Assembly: GCF_017308975.1 (NCBI RefSeq)
Contig: NZ_JADWPD010000003.1
Location: forward strand, 372,001-436,000
DNA from: Amycolatopsis sp. MtRt-6
GTDB taxonomy: Bacteria > Actinomycetota > Actinomycetes > Mycobacteriales > Pseudonocardiaceae
Length of the DNA: 64,000 bases
Direction of reading: 5' to 3'
Shown here one piece after another: positions 7,925 through 16,929 of this stretch. The number at the start of each line of letters is the position of its first letter. The first letter of the stretch is position 1. The notes beneath the pieces were generated by a model. That model saw nothing but the letters and a program-made list of their open reading frames with translations, did no database searches and was not told the DNA's origin. The position numbers and the translations under genes are program-made.

Positions 7925-10471
7925 TCAGCTGCGGCCGAAGCAGACGAACGGCATCAGCGGTTCCGCCCGGGCCGCGTCCGCCAGCGCCCGCGCCGGGGGT
8001 GTGCCGACCGACAGCGCCTTGTGGAACGCGAGCATCACGCCGCCCGCCGTGCGGTCGTCCACCCTGGCCACACTCGACACCACTGTGCGGCTTCCGCCGT
8101 AGAGCAGCGCCGCCGTGAAGCCGAGCACCTCGTCGCCCGCGCGGACCACCGCCTGGCCGACGTCGCACGACGACAGCACCACCTGCTCCGGTGCCGTCGC
8201 CAGCTGCTGGACGTCGTAGGCCATCAACGGCCCGTCGGCCAGGTTGAGGCGGGAAAACAGCACGTTTTCCCGCTCGTGGTGGCCGTGCGCGGCGAAGTGG
8301 GCCAGGCGGCAGCCGTCGAACGCCTTGAGCGTGGCCGCCACCGTGGCGTCCGGGCCGGTCAGGACCTCGGCGTCCGGGTACAGCGGGGCCAGCCGGGCGA
8401 CCTCCGCCTCCGCGTGGGTCAGGTCCGAGCCCGCGACCAGCAGCGGCGCCCCGGTCGCCCGGCCGGACCGGCGGCCGGCGTCGAACCAGGCCGACGACGA
8501 CGGCGTGACCGTCACGGGGCGGCCGCGCAGCGTCGGCAGCAGCCCCCACGGGATCGCCGACAGCGCGCCGGTCGGCACGACGACCACGTCGAGGTCGCCG
8601 AGCCGGGACGCCAGCGGGGCCAGCAGGATCGCGTCCAGCGCGGTGACCTGCGTCCGCACCGACCGGCGGATGACCTGATCCAGCTTCGGCGGCAGCTGGC
8701 GCCCGCACAACGCGTCGAGGTCGCTGTGCAGCCGCGCGACCGGCTCCGCCACGGCCGACGCCGGGCCGAGCTCGACCAGCGCCACCCGGTGGTGGGCGAT
8801 CACCTGCGCGCACAACGCGCCGCGGTCGGCGAGGAAGCAGACCATCGCGCTGCCGGTCTCGGCCAGCTCGTCGCCGATTTCGCGCAGCTTCGCCTCGACG
8901 TGGCCGGCGGTCACGCCCTCGGCCTGCCAGCCCTTGGCGCGGATCTCCCGCTCCAGCGCGGCACACCGCTTGACGGCCTGGGTGTCCGGCTTCCCGGCCA
9001 GCTCGCCCGCGCGGATCTGCATCGAGAGGAACCGCAGCTCGGCGACGGCGTCGACGATCTCCGGGTGGGACGGCGGGCGCACCGGCCGGAACCGGAACGC
9101 CTGGGCGCGCGAGCGGTCGAGCCAGCGGAACACGACACCCGGCGAGCGCTGGGCGAGCGCCGCGGCGAGCCCGGCGTCGGCGAGTTCCTTGCCCAGCGAC
9201 GTCGTCCCGGTCTGCAGGTCGACGCTGCCGAAGCGGCTGCGGTGCCGCTGCAGCTGCGTCAGGCCGGCCCGCGCGTTCGCGAACGTCACGCGCCGGTGGC
9301 CGCTCGCCGCCCCGAGCTCGGCGAGCGCGAGCCGCCGCACCAGGCGGTTCTCCAGCGGCGCGGTCCGGCGGTCGCGCGGGGCGATGCCGGCGCGGGCGCC
9401 GTCGAGGTCGCCGAGCGCGATCCGGGCCCGCGCGGCCAGGAGCGCGGCGATTTCCGCGTCGTTGCGCAGGCCCAGCCCGGTGAGCCGGTCCGCGAGCGCG
9501 GTCGCCTCCGCGCCGATGCGGGCGATCCGGCGGCCGGCCGCGAAGTCCGCGCGCAGCACCGTCAGCTGAGCCACCGCCGCCCAGGTTTCGTTGCCGCGAC
9601 GGCGAAAGCGGCGTTCGGCCCGGCCGGCCCAGCTCCGCGCGGCAGCCGGGTCGCCGCTCGCCAGCGCGGCCAGCGCCCTGGTCAGCTCGGCCTCGGCGTG
9701 TTCCTGGTTCATCCGCAGCCGCGGGAACTGCTCGAGCGCGGCGTCGAGTTCGGCGGCGGCTTCGTGCGGCAGCCCGGCGGCCAGCAGCGCCCGCGCCTTG
9801 TCGACGGCCAGCACCGGCAGCATCCCGACGCTCTGCTCGGCGTAGAACCCGCTCGCCGCGTCGAAGTCGCGCAGGGCGCCGGGGATGTCGCCGGTGAGCA
9901 CCCGCGCCTGCCCGCGGCCGTGCGCGGCCTTGGCGAAGATCCTGGCCAGGCCGTCTTCCTGGGGGTGGCTCGCCCCGATCTGCTCGCACTGGTCGAGGTC
10001 GGCGAGCGCGAGCCGGACGCGCCCGGCGTACTGGTGCAGCATCGCGCGGTTGAGCAGCGTCCTGGCGAGCACGACGAACTCACCGGCCTGCCGCAGCAGC
10101 GGGATGGCCTCGTCGAAGCAGGTCAGCGCCTCGTCCATGCGACCGATCAGGATGAGCACGAGACCACGTTGCTGACGCAGGATCCCGCGCCCGGCGTCCG
10201 ACACGAGGGCGTCGGCCTCGTCGAGCAGGGCTAGCCCGCGCGCGCTGTTGCCGAGCGCGGTTTCGACGGCGGCGTAGGTGCCGAGCACGCGTGTCGCGAG
10301 GTCAGGCCAGGCGGGCCACCCTTTCGGTGGTTCCGTGGCGGGCAGGCCCAGCAGCCTCGCGGCGGACCGGATCAGCCGGCCGCCGACCACGGGCTGGCCG
10401 TCGTTGGTCGCCGCGACCGCACGCCGGTGCAGGTCGCGGACCCGGTCTTCGACCGTCGGCGACACGACCAA
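7925..10471 (-). CDS. TPR-CHAT domain protein (caspase-fold protease)
   Basis: 848 residues. Residues 1 to about 450 are alpha-helical repeats rich in Ala, Leu and Arg with TPR-like spacing (for example AGEFVVLARTLLNRAMLHQY). The C-terminal third is a CHAT domain. H729 in HFAAHGHH and C769 in VVLSSCDVGQ form the expected His-Cys dyad, followed by the typical LYGGSRTVVSSVARVDD. CHAT proteins are caspase/separase relatives that cleave partner proteins. There is no signal peptide, so it is cytoplasmic. It is divergent from a small acidic protein gene and next to an S8 protease-sigma operon, suggesting a proteolytic signalling or defence role (inference). Confidence 0.9.
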   Translation of the reverse strand: MVVSPTVEDRVRDLHRRAVAATNDGQPVVGGRLIRSAARLLGLPATEPPKGWPAWPDLATRVLGTYAAVETALGNSARGLALLDEADALVSDAGRGILRQQRGLVLILIGRMDEALTCFDEAIPLLRQAGEFVVLARTLLNRAMLHQYAGRVRLALADLDQCEQIGASHPQEDGLARIFAKAAHGRGQARVLTGDIPGALRDFDAASGFYAEQSVGMLPVLAVDKARALLAAGLPHEAAAELDAALEQFPRLRMNQEHAEAELTRALAALASGDPAAARSWAGRAERRFRRRGNETWAAVAQLTVLRADFAAGRRIARIGAEATALADRLTGLGLRNDAEIAALLAARARIALGDLDGARAGIAPRDRRTAPLENRLVRRLALAELGAASGHRRVTFANARAGLTQLQRHRSRFGSVDLQTGTTSLGKELADAGLAAALAQRSPGVVFRWLDRSRAQAFRFRPVRPPSHPEIVDAVAELRFLSMQIRAGELAGKPDTQAVKRCAALEREIRAKGWQAEGVTAGHVEAKLREIGDELAETGSAMVCFLADRGALCAQVIAHHRVALVELGPASAVAEPVARLHSDLDALCGRQLPPKLDQVIRRSVRTQVTALDAILLAPLASRLGDLDVVVVPTGALSAIPWGLLPTLRGRPVTVTPSSSAWFDAGRRSGRATGAPLLVAGSDLTHAEAEVARLAPLYPDAEVLTGPDATVAATLKAFDGCRLAHFAAHGHHERENVLFSRLNLADGPLMAYDVQQLATAPEQVVLSSCDVGQAVVRAGDEVLGFTAALLYGGSRTVVSSVARVDDRTAGGVMLAFHKALSVGTPPARALADAARAEPLMPFVCFGRS

Positions 10472-10510
10472 GGGCTGCCCTTTCGGCCCGGGGAAGGACG
10501 CCCCGGATCG

Positions 10511-10529
10511 TACCTCCGAGTCAGAGGTA
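10511..10529. promoter_or_regulatory. Inverted repeat in the CHAT divergent promoter region
   Basis: TACCTC (10511-10516) and GAGGTA (10524-10529) form a perfect 6-bp inverted repeat with a 7-bp spacer. It lies in the 86-bp gap between the divergent starts of the CHAT gene (10471) and the small acidic protein gene (10558), where one site could control both. No cognate regulator can be named from sequence. Confidence 0.35.
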
Positions 10530-10557
10530 TCAGGCAGTTCTTGCAGACTGCGGCACC

Positions 10558-10845
10558 ATGGCGAACGAATCCCCCGCGCCGACGGTCGTCGACGCCCTGC
10601 CCCGCCGGTACCGCGGGATCGTCGTGGAGCTGCTGGCCGACCGCGCTCCGGACCTGCTGGCCGCGCTGCGCAGGCAGGAGAAACCGACGCTCGCCCAGCA
10701 GGAAGCGGTGCTCGAAGTGCTGGCCGATGCCTTCGTCGACAACCTCGGCCCGTGGGACGAACCCACCCCGCGAGGTGCGCTCATCGACGACGCGCTCGGC
10801 GCGTTCCTCGAGCAGTGGCCCGCGGAGGACCTCACCGACGAGTGA
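10558..10845 (+). CDS. Small acidic helical protein of unknown function
   Basis: 95 residues from ATG 10558. The sequence is strongly helical and acidic in its second half (LADAFVDNLGPWDEPTPRG, ending PAEDLTDE). It has no membrane segment, signal peptide or recognisable catalytic motif. It is divergent from the CHAT protease gene and lies beside the S8/sigma operon. Position and size suggest an adaptor, inhibitor or substrate of the proteases, which is speculation. Codon usage fits its neighbours, and the gene overlaps no better candidate. The Shine-Dalgarno is weak. Confidence 0.72.
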   Translation: MANESPAPTVVDALPRRYRGIVVELLADRAPDLLAALRRQEKPTLAQQEAVLEVLADAFVDNLGPWDEPTPRGALIDDALGAFLEQWPAEDLTDE

Positions 10846-10867
10846 CCCGAACCGCGTCACTGCCCGC

Positions 10868-10930
10868 CGTGTTGCCCCTCCAATCACGCGTGTCGCCCTT
10901 CCAATCACGCGTGTTGCCCCTCCGATCACG
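10868..10930. repeat. Three tandem 21-bp repeats
   Basis: Three head-to-tail copies of a 21-bp unit starting CGTGTYGCCCYTCC and ending ATCACG occupy 10868-10888, 10889-10909 and 10910-10930, with two or fewer differences between copies. They lie between the 3' ends of the small acidic protein gene and the beta-sandwich protein gene. Units are contiguous with no spacers, which excludes a CRISPR array. A dispersed intergenic repeat is the likeliest explanation. Confidence 0.75.
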
Positions 10931-10946
10931 GGTGACCGGCCCGCGC

Positions 10947-11432
10947 TCAGAGTTCGATCGCCGGCGTGCTCACCGTCCTGGTCCGGCCGGCCGTGCGGAC
11001 CAGCACCTGCACCATCCCGTGTGGGACCCCGCTCACCGCGAACCGGCCCTCCGCGTCCGACGTCGTCACCAACGGTCCCGAGCTCGTGCGGACCTCGATC
11101 GGGTGGGCGGCCGGTGGCGTGAGCCAGCCGTCCAGGCGGATCTTGCCCCCGGGTTCCGGGCTCACGTTCACCATGATCGTCAGGCTCTCGCTGTCGAACG
11201 TGATCAACCTGCCCTGCTCGGCGGCGCTGCGCGCGCCCGCGCAAACCACCTCCTCCCGGATGCGCATCACCTCCAGGTCGACGTCCTCCAGCCGGATCGC
11301 GAAGCGGATCTGGTCCACCAGCGTGGCGGGCATCGGGTCGGCGTCTTCCCACAGCTCGCGCACGCCGGCCAGCAGCCGGAAGTCGAGCTCGTCCAAGGGC
11401 TCGTCAGCGCCTGGTGGTTCGACGGTGGTCAC
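10947..11432 (-). CDS. Carboxypeptidase regulatory-like (beta-sandwich) protein
   Basis: 161 residues from GTG 11432, preceded by AGGAG. Residues 1 to about 70 are helical and acidic (LDELDFRLLAGVRELWEDAD). Residues about 85-161 form a transthyretin/CpeR-like beta-sandwich (PIEVRTSSGPLVTTSDAEGR followed by FAVSGVPHGMVQVLVR). There is no signal peptide or membrane helix. The GTG overlaps the sigma factor TGA by four bases (GTGA), so it is translated with the sigma factor. Being directly after an ECF sigma gene, it may take the place of an anti-sigma or sensory partner, but the sequence is not a known anti-sigma fold. Confidence 0.75.
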   Translation of the reverse strand: MTTVEPPGADEPLDELDFRLLAGVRELWEDADPMPATLVDQIRFAIRLEDVDLEVMRIREEVVCAGARSAAEQGRLITFDSESLTIMVNVSPEPGGKIRLDGWLTPPAAHPIEVRTSSGPLVTTSDAEGRFAVSGVPHGMVQVLVRTAGRTRTVSTPAIEL

Positions 11433-12004
11433 AGCCAATCTCCTTCGCCGTTGGCGAGTAGCTGCTCGCGCAGGCGCGCGAGGCAGCGTCCCCTGGTCGG
11501 GCCGATACTCCCCCTCGGCATCCCCAGCCGGGCGCCGACTTCGGCGTAGTCCGGCCGGTGCACGAACGCCACGATCCGCAGCAGGCTGCGGCAGCGTTCG
11601 GGCAGGTTGTCCACCGCGCGCCACAGCCGCACGCGCTGGTCCTCGCTCAGCACCCCCTCCTCGGGTGCCGGCGATGCTTCGGTCAGCCGCTCCGGGAGCT
11701 CCGGCAGCGGCCGCTCGACCTGGCGCCGTTCCCCAGTGCGCCAGGCCTCCCGCTTGGTGACGGTGATCAGCCAGCCGGTCAGCGCGACCGGCGACCGGAT
11801 CTCCTCGAACGAGCCGAGCAGCCGCAGCCACGTCGTCTGCACGACGTCGGCCGCCTGGTCGGCGTCCAGGCCCTGGTCACGCGCCACCTGCCAGAGCAAC
11901 GGCGTGAGCAGGGCGACCAGCTCGTCCAGCGCCGCGCGGTCGCCCTCCCGCGCGGCGTCGAACAAGGTCGCCACGCGAGCGTGGTCGGTCCTGGCCACGT
12001 TCAC
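11429..12004 (-). CDS. ECF-type RNA polymerase sigma factor
   Basis: 191 residues from GTG 12004. Region 2 spans about residues 25-90 (DQAADVVQTTWLRLLGSF, then PVALTGWLITVTKREAWR). Region 4 spans about 130-182 (LPERCRSLLRIVAF, then YAEVGARLGMPRGSIGPTRG). It is middle gene of a three-gene operon: both junctions are GTGA overlaps, with the S8 protease upstream and the beta-sandwich protein downstream. No zinc-binding anti-sigma is present nearby. It may direct transcription of this protease locus or respond to proteolysis by it; neither can be read from sequence. Confidence 0.9.
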   Translation of the reverse strand: MNVARTDHARVATLFDAAREGDRAALDELVALLTPLLWQVARDQGLDADQAADVVQTTWLRLLGSFEEIRSPVALTGWLITVTKREAWRTGERRQVERPLPELPERLTEASPAPEEGVLSEDQRVRLWRAVDNLPERCRSLLRIVAFVHRPDYAEVGARLGMPRGSIGPTRGRCLARLREQLLANGEGDWL

Positions 12005-13623
12005 AGCGCGCCCAGCGCGGTCCAGGCGCGCTTGACGACGGTCTCGCGGTCGACCGTGGCCAGGTCACCGGACTGCAGCAGGGCCTTGCCGAGCTCGGCG
12101 GCGGCCAGCGGCGCGGCGAACGACGTCCCGTCCCAGACCGCGAAGCCGGCGCTGTAGTCGTCCGGGTCGAAGGAGTTGCGGCCGAACCCGGGCACCTCGT
12201 GGTCGGCGGCCGCGGTGCCGCGGACGTCGGTCGGGTACGTGCTGACGACGCCGGCACCGGTCGCCCAGGCGCGCACCCACGGGCCTTCGTTGGAGAACAA
12301 CGCCTTGCTCCCGGTGACGTCGGGGTTGAGCGCGCCGACGCTGATCACCTGCGGGCCGCTGCCGCCGCCGAGCGGCTGGTCGGCGAACGCCGCCGGGTAG
12401 AACCGGCGGGTGGTGGCGTCGTTGCCCGCCGCGGCGACGACGAGCACGCCAAGACCCAGCAGCTCGGCGATGGCCGCGCCGAACTGGCCGGTGTAGGCGA
12501 CGTCCGCCGGGTTCTCCTCGTAGTAGCCCAGCGACAGCGAGACGACGTCGACCATGTCTTCCGGCCGGTTGTCCGCCTGTGCCGCCCGGACGCGATCGGC
12601 CAGCAGGTGCAGCGCGAGCAGCACGTCGGCCTCGTACGCGACGCCGTCGCTGTGCACCACGCGGATCGCGAGGGTGTCGGCTTCGGGGCAGGCCTGCCGG
12701 ACGATGCCGGCGATGAACAGGCCGTGCCCGGTGTCGGTGTCGACGTCGCCGATCAGCGGCTGGCCGGTCGTCGGCGCGTCCCAGTAGTCCGGGAGCAGCT
12801 GGGTCGGCAGCGTGGCGCCGGACGCGAGCTGGGCCTGCAGGATCGCCGCCTGGATGCCCGGCGCGACGGCGAGCCCGGACCCCGCGGGCGGCGGTCCGCT
12901 GCGGTCGGCGAGGCCGAACCACGGGTGCGGGCCGATGCCGGTGTCCAGCACGGCGATCACCGGCCGCCGGTGCTCGGGCTTCTCGCTGCGGTACGGCGGA
13001 GCCGCGGCCAGCGTCACCGGGATCCGGTTGGCGCCGCGAGTGCGGCCGTAGGAGCTGCCCGCGCCGAACCCGCTGGTCTCCCAGGGTGTGCCGCCGAGGC
13101 CGCTGGTCTCCCAGGGGACCCCGCCGAACACCGGCGTGCTGAACAGCAGGTGCTCCGGCGAGATCCGGGCCACCACCTGGTTCAGCTCCGGCCGCTCGGC
13201 CGACGCCGCGGCCTTCAGCAGCTGGATTGCCTTCCAGCAGTCGACGACGACCGGATCGGCGTCTTCGCGGACGCGCAGCGCGACCCGGACGGGCAGGTCG
13301 TCGAGCTGCCGGACGCGGGCCACTTCCGCCGTGTCGACGACGACCGGATCGGCGTAGAGCCCGATCCGGGCGAGGACGTCGTCGATCGCGCCCAGCGTCT
13401 GCTGGTCGCGGAGGTACCGCTGCGGGACGAGGAACACGCCCGGCCGGTACACGGTGGTGCGCGGGGCCGGCTGCCCGGCCGCGACGACGGCGGTCGCCGG
13501 GTCCAGCACGCGCGCGCCGTGCCGGTCGAGCAACTGCCGGGGCGGGGCCGGGAGCTGGTTGAGCGTGCTCGCGTCCTCCACCGCTGCTTCCGCGGTCTCG
13601 TCCCGCACGAACCTGACGACCAT
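12001..13623 (-). CDS. S8 (subtilisin-like) serine protease, apparently cytoplasmic
   Basis: 540 residues. Start at ATG 13623 because AGGAGG lies nine bases upstream. The triad is D227 (VIAVLDTGIG), H300 (DTDTGHGLFIAG) and S501 (DGTSFAAP), with the oxyanion asparagine in AAAGND. There is no signal peptide or membrane anchor, unlike most S8 enzymes. The 220-residue N-terminal region resembles none I recognise and carries a tandem PWETSG motif at residues 170-175 and 180-185, possibly a processing or linker site. It is first gene of the S8-sigma-beta-sandwich operon and is divergent from an RHS gene. Confidence 0.88.
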   Translation of the reverse strand: MVVRFVRDETAEAAVEDASTLNQLPAPPRQLLDRHGARVLDPATAVVAAGQPAPRTTVYRPGVFLVPQRYLRDQQTLGAIDDVLARIGLYADPVVVDTAEVARVRQLDDLPVRVALRVREDADPVVVDCWKAIQLLKAAASAERPELNQVVARISPEHLLFSTPVFGGVPWETSGLGGTPWETSGFGAGSSYGRTRGANRIPVTLAAAPPYRSEKPEHRRPVIAVLDTGIGPHPWFGLADRSGPPPAGSGLAVAPGIQAAILQAQLASGATLPTQLLPDYWDAPTTGQPLIGDVDTDTGHGLFIAGIVRQACPEADTLAIRVVHSDGVAYEADVLLALHLLADRVRAAQADNRPEDMVDVVSLSLGYYEENPADVAYTGQFGAAIAELLGLGVLVVAAAGNDATTRRFYPAAFADQPLGGGSGPQVISVGALNPDVTGSKALFSNEGPWVRAWATGAGVVSTYPTDVRGTAAADHEVPGFGRNSFDPDDYSAGFAVWDGTSFAAPLAAAELGKALLQSGDLATVDRETVVKRAWTALGAL

Positions 13624-13821
13624 CGGGTCCACCCTCCTGCTGCCTTCGCCCCCGTCACTGATCACCAACGGCACCCGGAAAAGACCCGCGGGCCGCCACT
13701 GGGATACGACACCGGCATCACGACTGCGTAACGGCGACGGCAAACGGGTGACGACGTATCTGGCGCCCCTGCCTCACCCACTTGGCCCTCCGGAAGTCAC
13801 GAGTCCATCGGGGAGATCACC

Positions 13822-16800
13822 ATGGTTGTGCTCCGGTCGAGCACGCACGAAGCCGCCTTCACACCGGAACCGGCGACCGGCGGTGGCTGCTTCACCGTGC
13901 CACTCGACCTGCCGCCCGGTCCCGGCGGCAGCGCGCCCGCGCTCGCGCTGCACTACGCGACCGGCGCGCCGAACGGCCCGTTCGGCGGCGGGTTCACGAT
14001 CCCGCTGCCGCACGTCGGGCCGCCGGACGACCCCGCGCCGCACGGCGCCGCGGGCCGGCTCGTCCGCCGCGGTGACGGCTTCCTGCTCACCACCCGATCG
14101 GGCCTCCGGCACTTCCTCGCGCCCGGCGACGACACGACCTGGTACCTCGACCGCACCGAGGACGCCTTCGGCACCACGACGGCGTTCGGCTGGGCGCACC
14201 ACAGCGGCCAGGCCTACCTCACGCGCGTCTCCTACGGCCCGTACGAGGTGGAGTTCACCTACGAGCCGCGGCCGGACGTGCTGCGCCGCGGCCGCGGCGG
14301 CACCCTCGTCACGACGGCGCTGCGGTGCGCGCGGATCGACCTGCGGGTGCCCGGCTCGGCGCGGCCGCTCGTACGGCGGTGGGCCCTCGGCTACGACGCC
14401 GACGACGTCACCGGCGCGTCCCTGCTGACGTCGGTGGCGCTCACCGGGTTCGACACCCAGGGCACCGAAACCGCCGCTCCGGCGCTGCGGCTGGCCTACG
14501 CCACCGTCGACGCCCCGCCGGCGCCGCGGCTCCGGCTGACCGCGCGGGCGCGGTCCGGCGGCGGGGTGTCCGTGCTCGACGCCGTGCCGTACCACCCCCT
14601 CGAAGAGCTGCCCCGCGCCGGACGGCTGTGCGAAATCGACAACGGGACGGGCCTGCGCACCGCCATCGAATACGCGACCGTGGCGTCGGTGCCCGTGGTC
14701 CGGCGGGTCTCGCAGCGCGAAGCGGTCACCGGCCACGTGGGCGTGACCGAGTTCGAGTACCACGACAGCAAGCTGCCGGTCTTCGGCCGCGTCGTCCAGG
14801 ACGAGCTCGGCGACGAGTACGCGCCCACCCTGCGGACCGTGCGCTGGTTCGGCGACGACGGCTTCCTGGCCAAGGAGGAGACCTACGGCCTCGACGGCTC
14901 GCCGGCGGCGACCCGGCCGTACCGCCGTGTCGAGCACCGCCGCCGTCCACAGTGGACGCGTTCGGTGACGACGGAGTTCGAGCGCCGGGAGACGCCGGTT
15001 TCGGTCACCACGACGGAGACGGCCTTCGACCCGGCCGGCAACCCGACCCGGGAGGTGGAGACGACCGAGCGGCCCGGCCACGACCCGGTCGTGCGCGAGA
15101 CGCGGACGAAGTACGCGACCGACCCCGAACACCGGTTCGCCGCGCTCCCGGCCCGGGTCCGCGCGGTGGACGGCACCGGGAAAGTCCTCTCCGACACGAT
15201 CTTCCGCTACGACGAAGAGCCCGACGGCCTCGCCGGATCCCACGGCTTCCGCACCGCGCGGGAGGAGCTGGTGCTCACCGACGCGCTCGTCGCCGACGTC
15301 TACGGCGCGCGCCCGCCGGACCTGCGGCACCACGGCTACCACCGCCGTCCCGGCGAGGAAGGCTGGTGGGTCACGACCTTCCACGGGCGGCTCGGCTCGG
15401 TCGCCGGGCTGCGCACCACGACGACCGACCCGCTCGGCCACACCCGCGAGGTCCGGTATTCGGCCGACCGGTGCTTTCCCGAGGTGGTCACCGATCCCCT
15501 CGGGAACGTGACGATCACCCGCCACGACGTCCGCACCGCGCGGGTGTGCGAGGTGACCGACCCGGCGGGGGCGGTGACCACGCTGACCCACGACCCGCTG
15601 GGCCGCCCCGAAACGGTCGTGCGGCCGGGCGACTCGGCGGAGCTGCCGACCGTCCGGTACCGCTACGACGGCACCCGCGTCACCACCGAGCAGCGCGCGG
15701 TGTCCGGCGAGGCGGAGGTGCTGGTGACCGCGGAGCTGCGCGACGGCGCCGGGCGGCTGCTGGAGCGGCGGCACGCGGAACTGCTCGGCGACGTCGTCGA
15801 CGAGCACCACGAGTACTGCGCGCGCGGCCTGGTGTGCCGGACCAGCCGGGCGTTCCGGGACGGCGATCCGCTGCCCCCGCCCGAGGAGTTCCGGTACGAC
15901 GCGCTGGGCCGCCCGCTGCCCGTCCGGGAAAGCCGGCTCGAAGAGGAAGCCGGCGTGCCCGACCTGCTCGGCCGCGAGCTGCGCGGTTCGGATGGTTCGG
16001 TGCACGTCCGGGACGCGGCCGGCAACGTCGTCGAGTCGCGGACCACGGGCGGGCACACGGTGTTCCGGGTGCGGGACGCGGCCGGCCGGGTGGTCGCGGT
16101 GCTGGTCGACGACCCGCGCGGCACGCCGGTCACCACGTGCACCCACCACGACGGCGGGCTCGCGGTGCCGCTCGGCGCGGGGCCGCACAGCTGCGGGCGG
16201 CTGGTGCGCGTCACCGACGAATGCGGCGTGACCCAGTTCGGCTACGACGCGCTCGGCCGGCCCGCCGAGAAGCGCTGGCGCCCGGCGCACGTGGCCGTCG
16301 AGTACCGGCTCGACGTGACCCGCCGGGCCGACGGCCGGGTGTCCGAAGTGGTCTACCCCGACGCCGGCGACGGGCGGCTGGCCGTGCGGCACCAGTACGA
16401 CGAGGTCGGCAGGCTGGTGTGCGTGCCCGGCTTCGTCGACGCCGTCTCCTACGACCTGAGCGGCCGCCGCACCGCGGTGCACTACGCGAACGGCGTCAGC
16501 GAGCACTGGGCCGACGGGCGGCACGTGCTCACCGGGCCGGGCGGGCTGGTGCGCGACATCGAGCCCGGGCCGGCGCCGGAGACGTTGTCCGGCAGCGAGA
16601 TCCGGGACGCGTTCGGCCGGCTGCGCGGGGTGCACGGCGACGGTGTCAACGCGCTGTACAGCTACGACCACACCGGCCGCCGCGTCCGCACCCTGGTCAC
16701 CAACGGCTCGCGCATCCGCGAGGTGCTGTCCCCGGACGACCGGTACGCCATCGAGGACGGCGAGCTGGTGGTCGTGATCGCGGACGCGGTGCGGCGGTAC

Positions 16801-16929
16801 GCGGACGGCCGCACCCGCTACCTGCACTTCGCCGACACGGGCGGGCTCGCCCTGGTGACGGACGAGTCCGGCGCGGTCGTCGACGACGTCAGTCTTGCCG
16901 GTCCAGCACGGCCAGGTCCAGCCGGCTGA
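13822..16929 (+). CDS. SpvB/RHS-repeat protein, C-terminally truncated
   Basis: 1035 residues from ATG 13822. The N-terminus (FTPEPATGGGCFTVPLDLPP, then ALALHYATG and NGPFGGGFTIPLP) is SpvB-like, as in Tc-toxin B components. It continues into many YD/RHS repeats (YDALGRP, YDEVGRL, YDLSGRR, YDHTGRR). The protein stops at ALVTDESGAVVDDV plus a short unrelated tail read from antisense of the converging sigma gene. RHS proteins normally continue into a conserved core ending DPxG and then a variable toxin tip; both are missing. There is no signal peptide. The junction suggests a deletion that brought the sigma gene against the RHS gene. Confidence 0.82.
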   Translation: MVVLRSSTHEAAFTPEPATGGGCFTVPLDLPPGPGGSAPALALHYATGAPNGPFGGGFTIPLPHVGPPDDPAPHGAAGRLVRRGDGFLLTTRSGLRHFLAPGDDTTWYLDRTEDAFGTTTAFGWAHHSGQAYLTRVSYGPYEVEFTYEPRPDVLRRGRGGTLVTTALRCARIDLRVPGSARPLVRRWALGYDADDVTGASLLTSVALTGFDTQGTETAAPALRLAYATVDAPPAPRLRLTARARSGGGVSVLDAVPYHPLEELPRAGRLCEIDNGTGLRTAIEYATVASVPVVRRVSQREAVTGHVGVTEFEYHDSKLPVFGRVVQDELGDEYAPTLRTVRWFGDDGFLAKEETYGLDGSPAATRPYRRVEHRRRPQWTRSVTTEFERRETPVSVTTTETAFDPAGNPTREVETTERPGHDPVVRETRTKYATDPEHRFAALPARVRAVDGTGKVLSDTIFRYDEEPDGLAGSHGFRTAREELVLTDALVADVYGARPPDLRHHGYHRRPGEEGWWVTTFHGRLGSVAGLRTTTTDPLGHTREVRYSADRCFPEVVTDPLGNVTITRHDVRTARVCEVTDPAGAVTTLTHDPLGRPETVVRPGDSAELPTVRYRYDGTRVTTEQRAVSGEAEVLVTAELRDGAGRLLERRHAELLGDVVDEHHEYCARGLVCRTSRAFRDGDPLPPPEEFRYDALGRPLPVRESRLEEEAGVPDLLGRELRGSDGSVHVRDAAGNVVESRTTGGHTVFRVRDAAGRVVAVLVDDPRGTPVTTCTHHDGGLAVPLGAGPHSCGRLVRVTDECGVTQFGYDALGRPAEKRWRPAHVAVEYRLDVTRRADGRVSEVVYPDAGDGRLAVRHQYDEVGRLVCVPGFVDAVSYDLSGRRTAVHYANGVSEHWADGRHVLTGPGGLVRDIEPGPAPETLSGSEIRDAFGRLRGVHGDGVNALYSYDHTGRRVRTLVTNGSRIREVLSPDDRYAIEDGELVVVIADAVRRYADGRTRYLHFADTGGLALVTDESGAVVDDVSLAGPARPGPAG

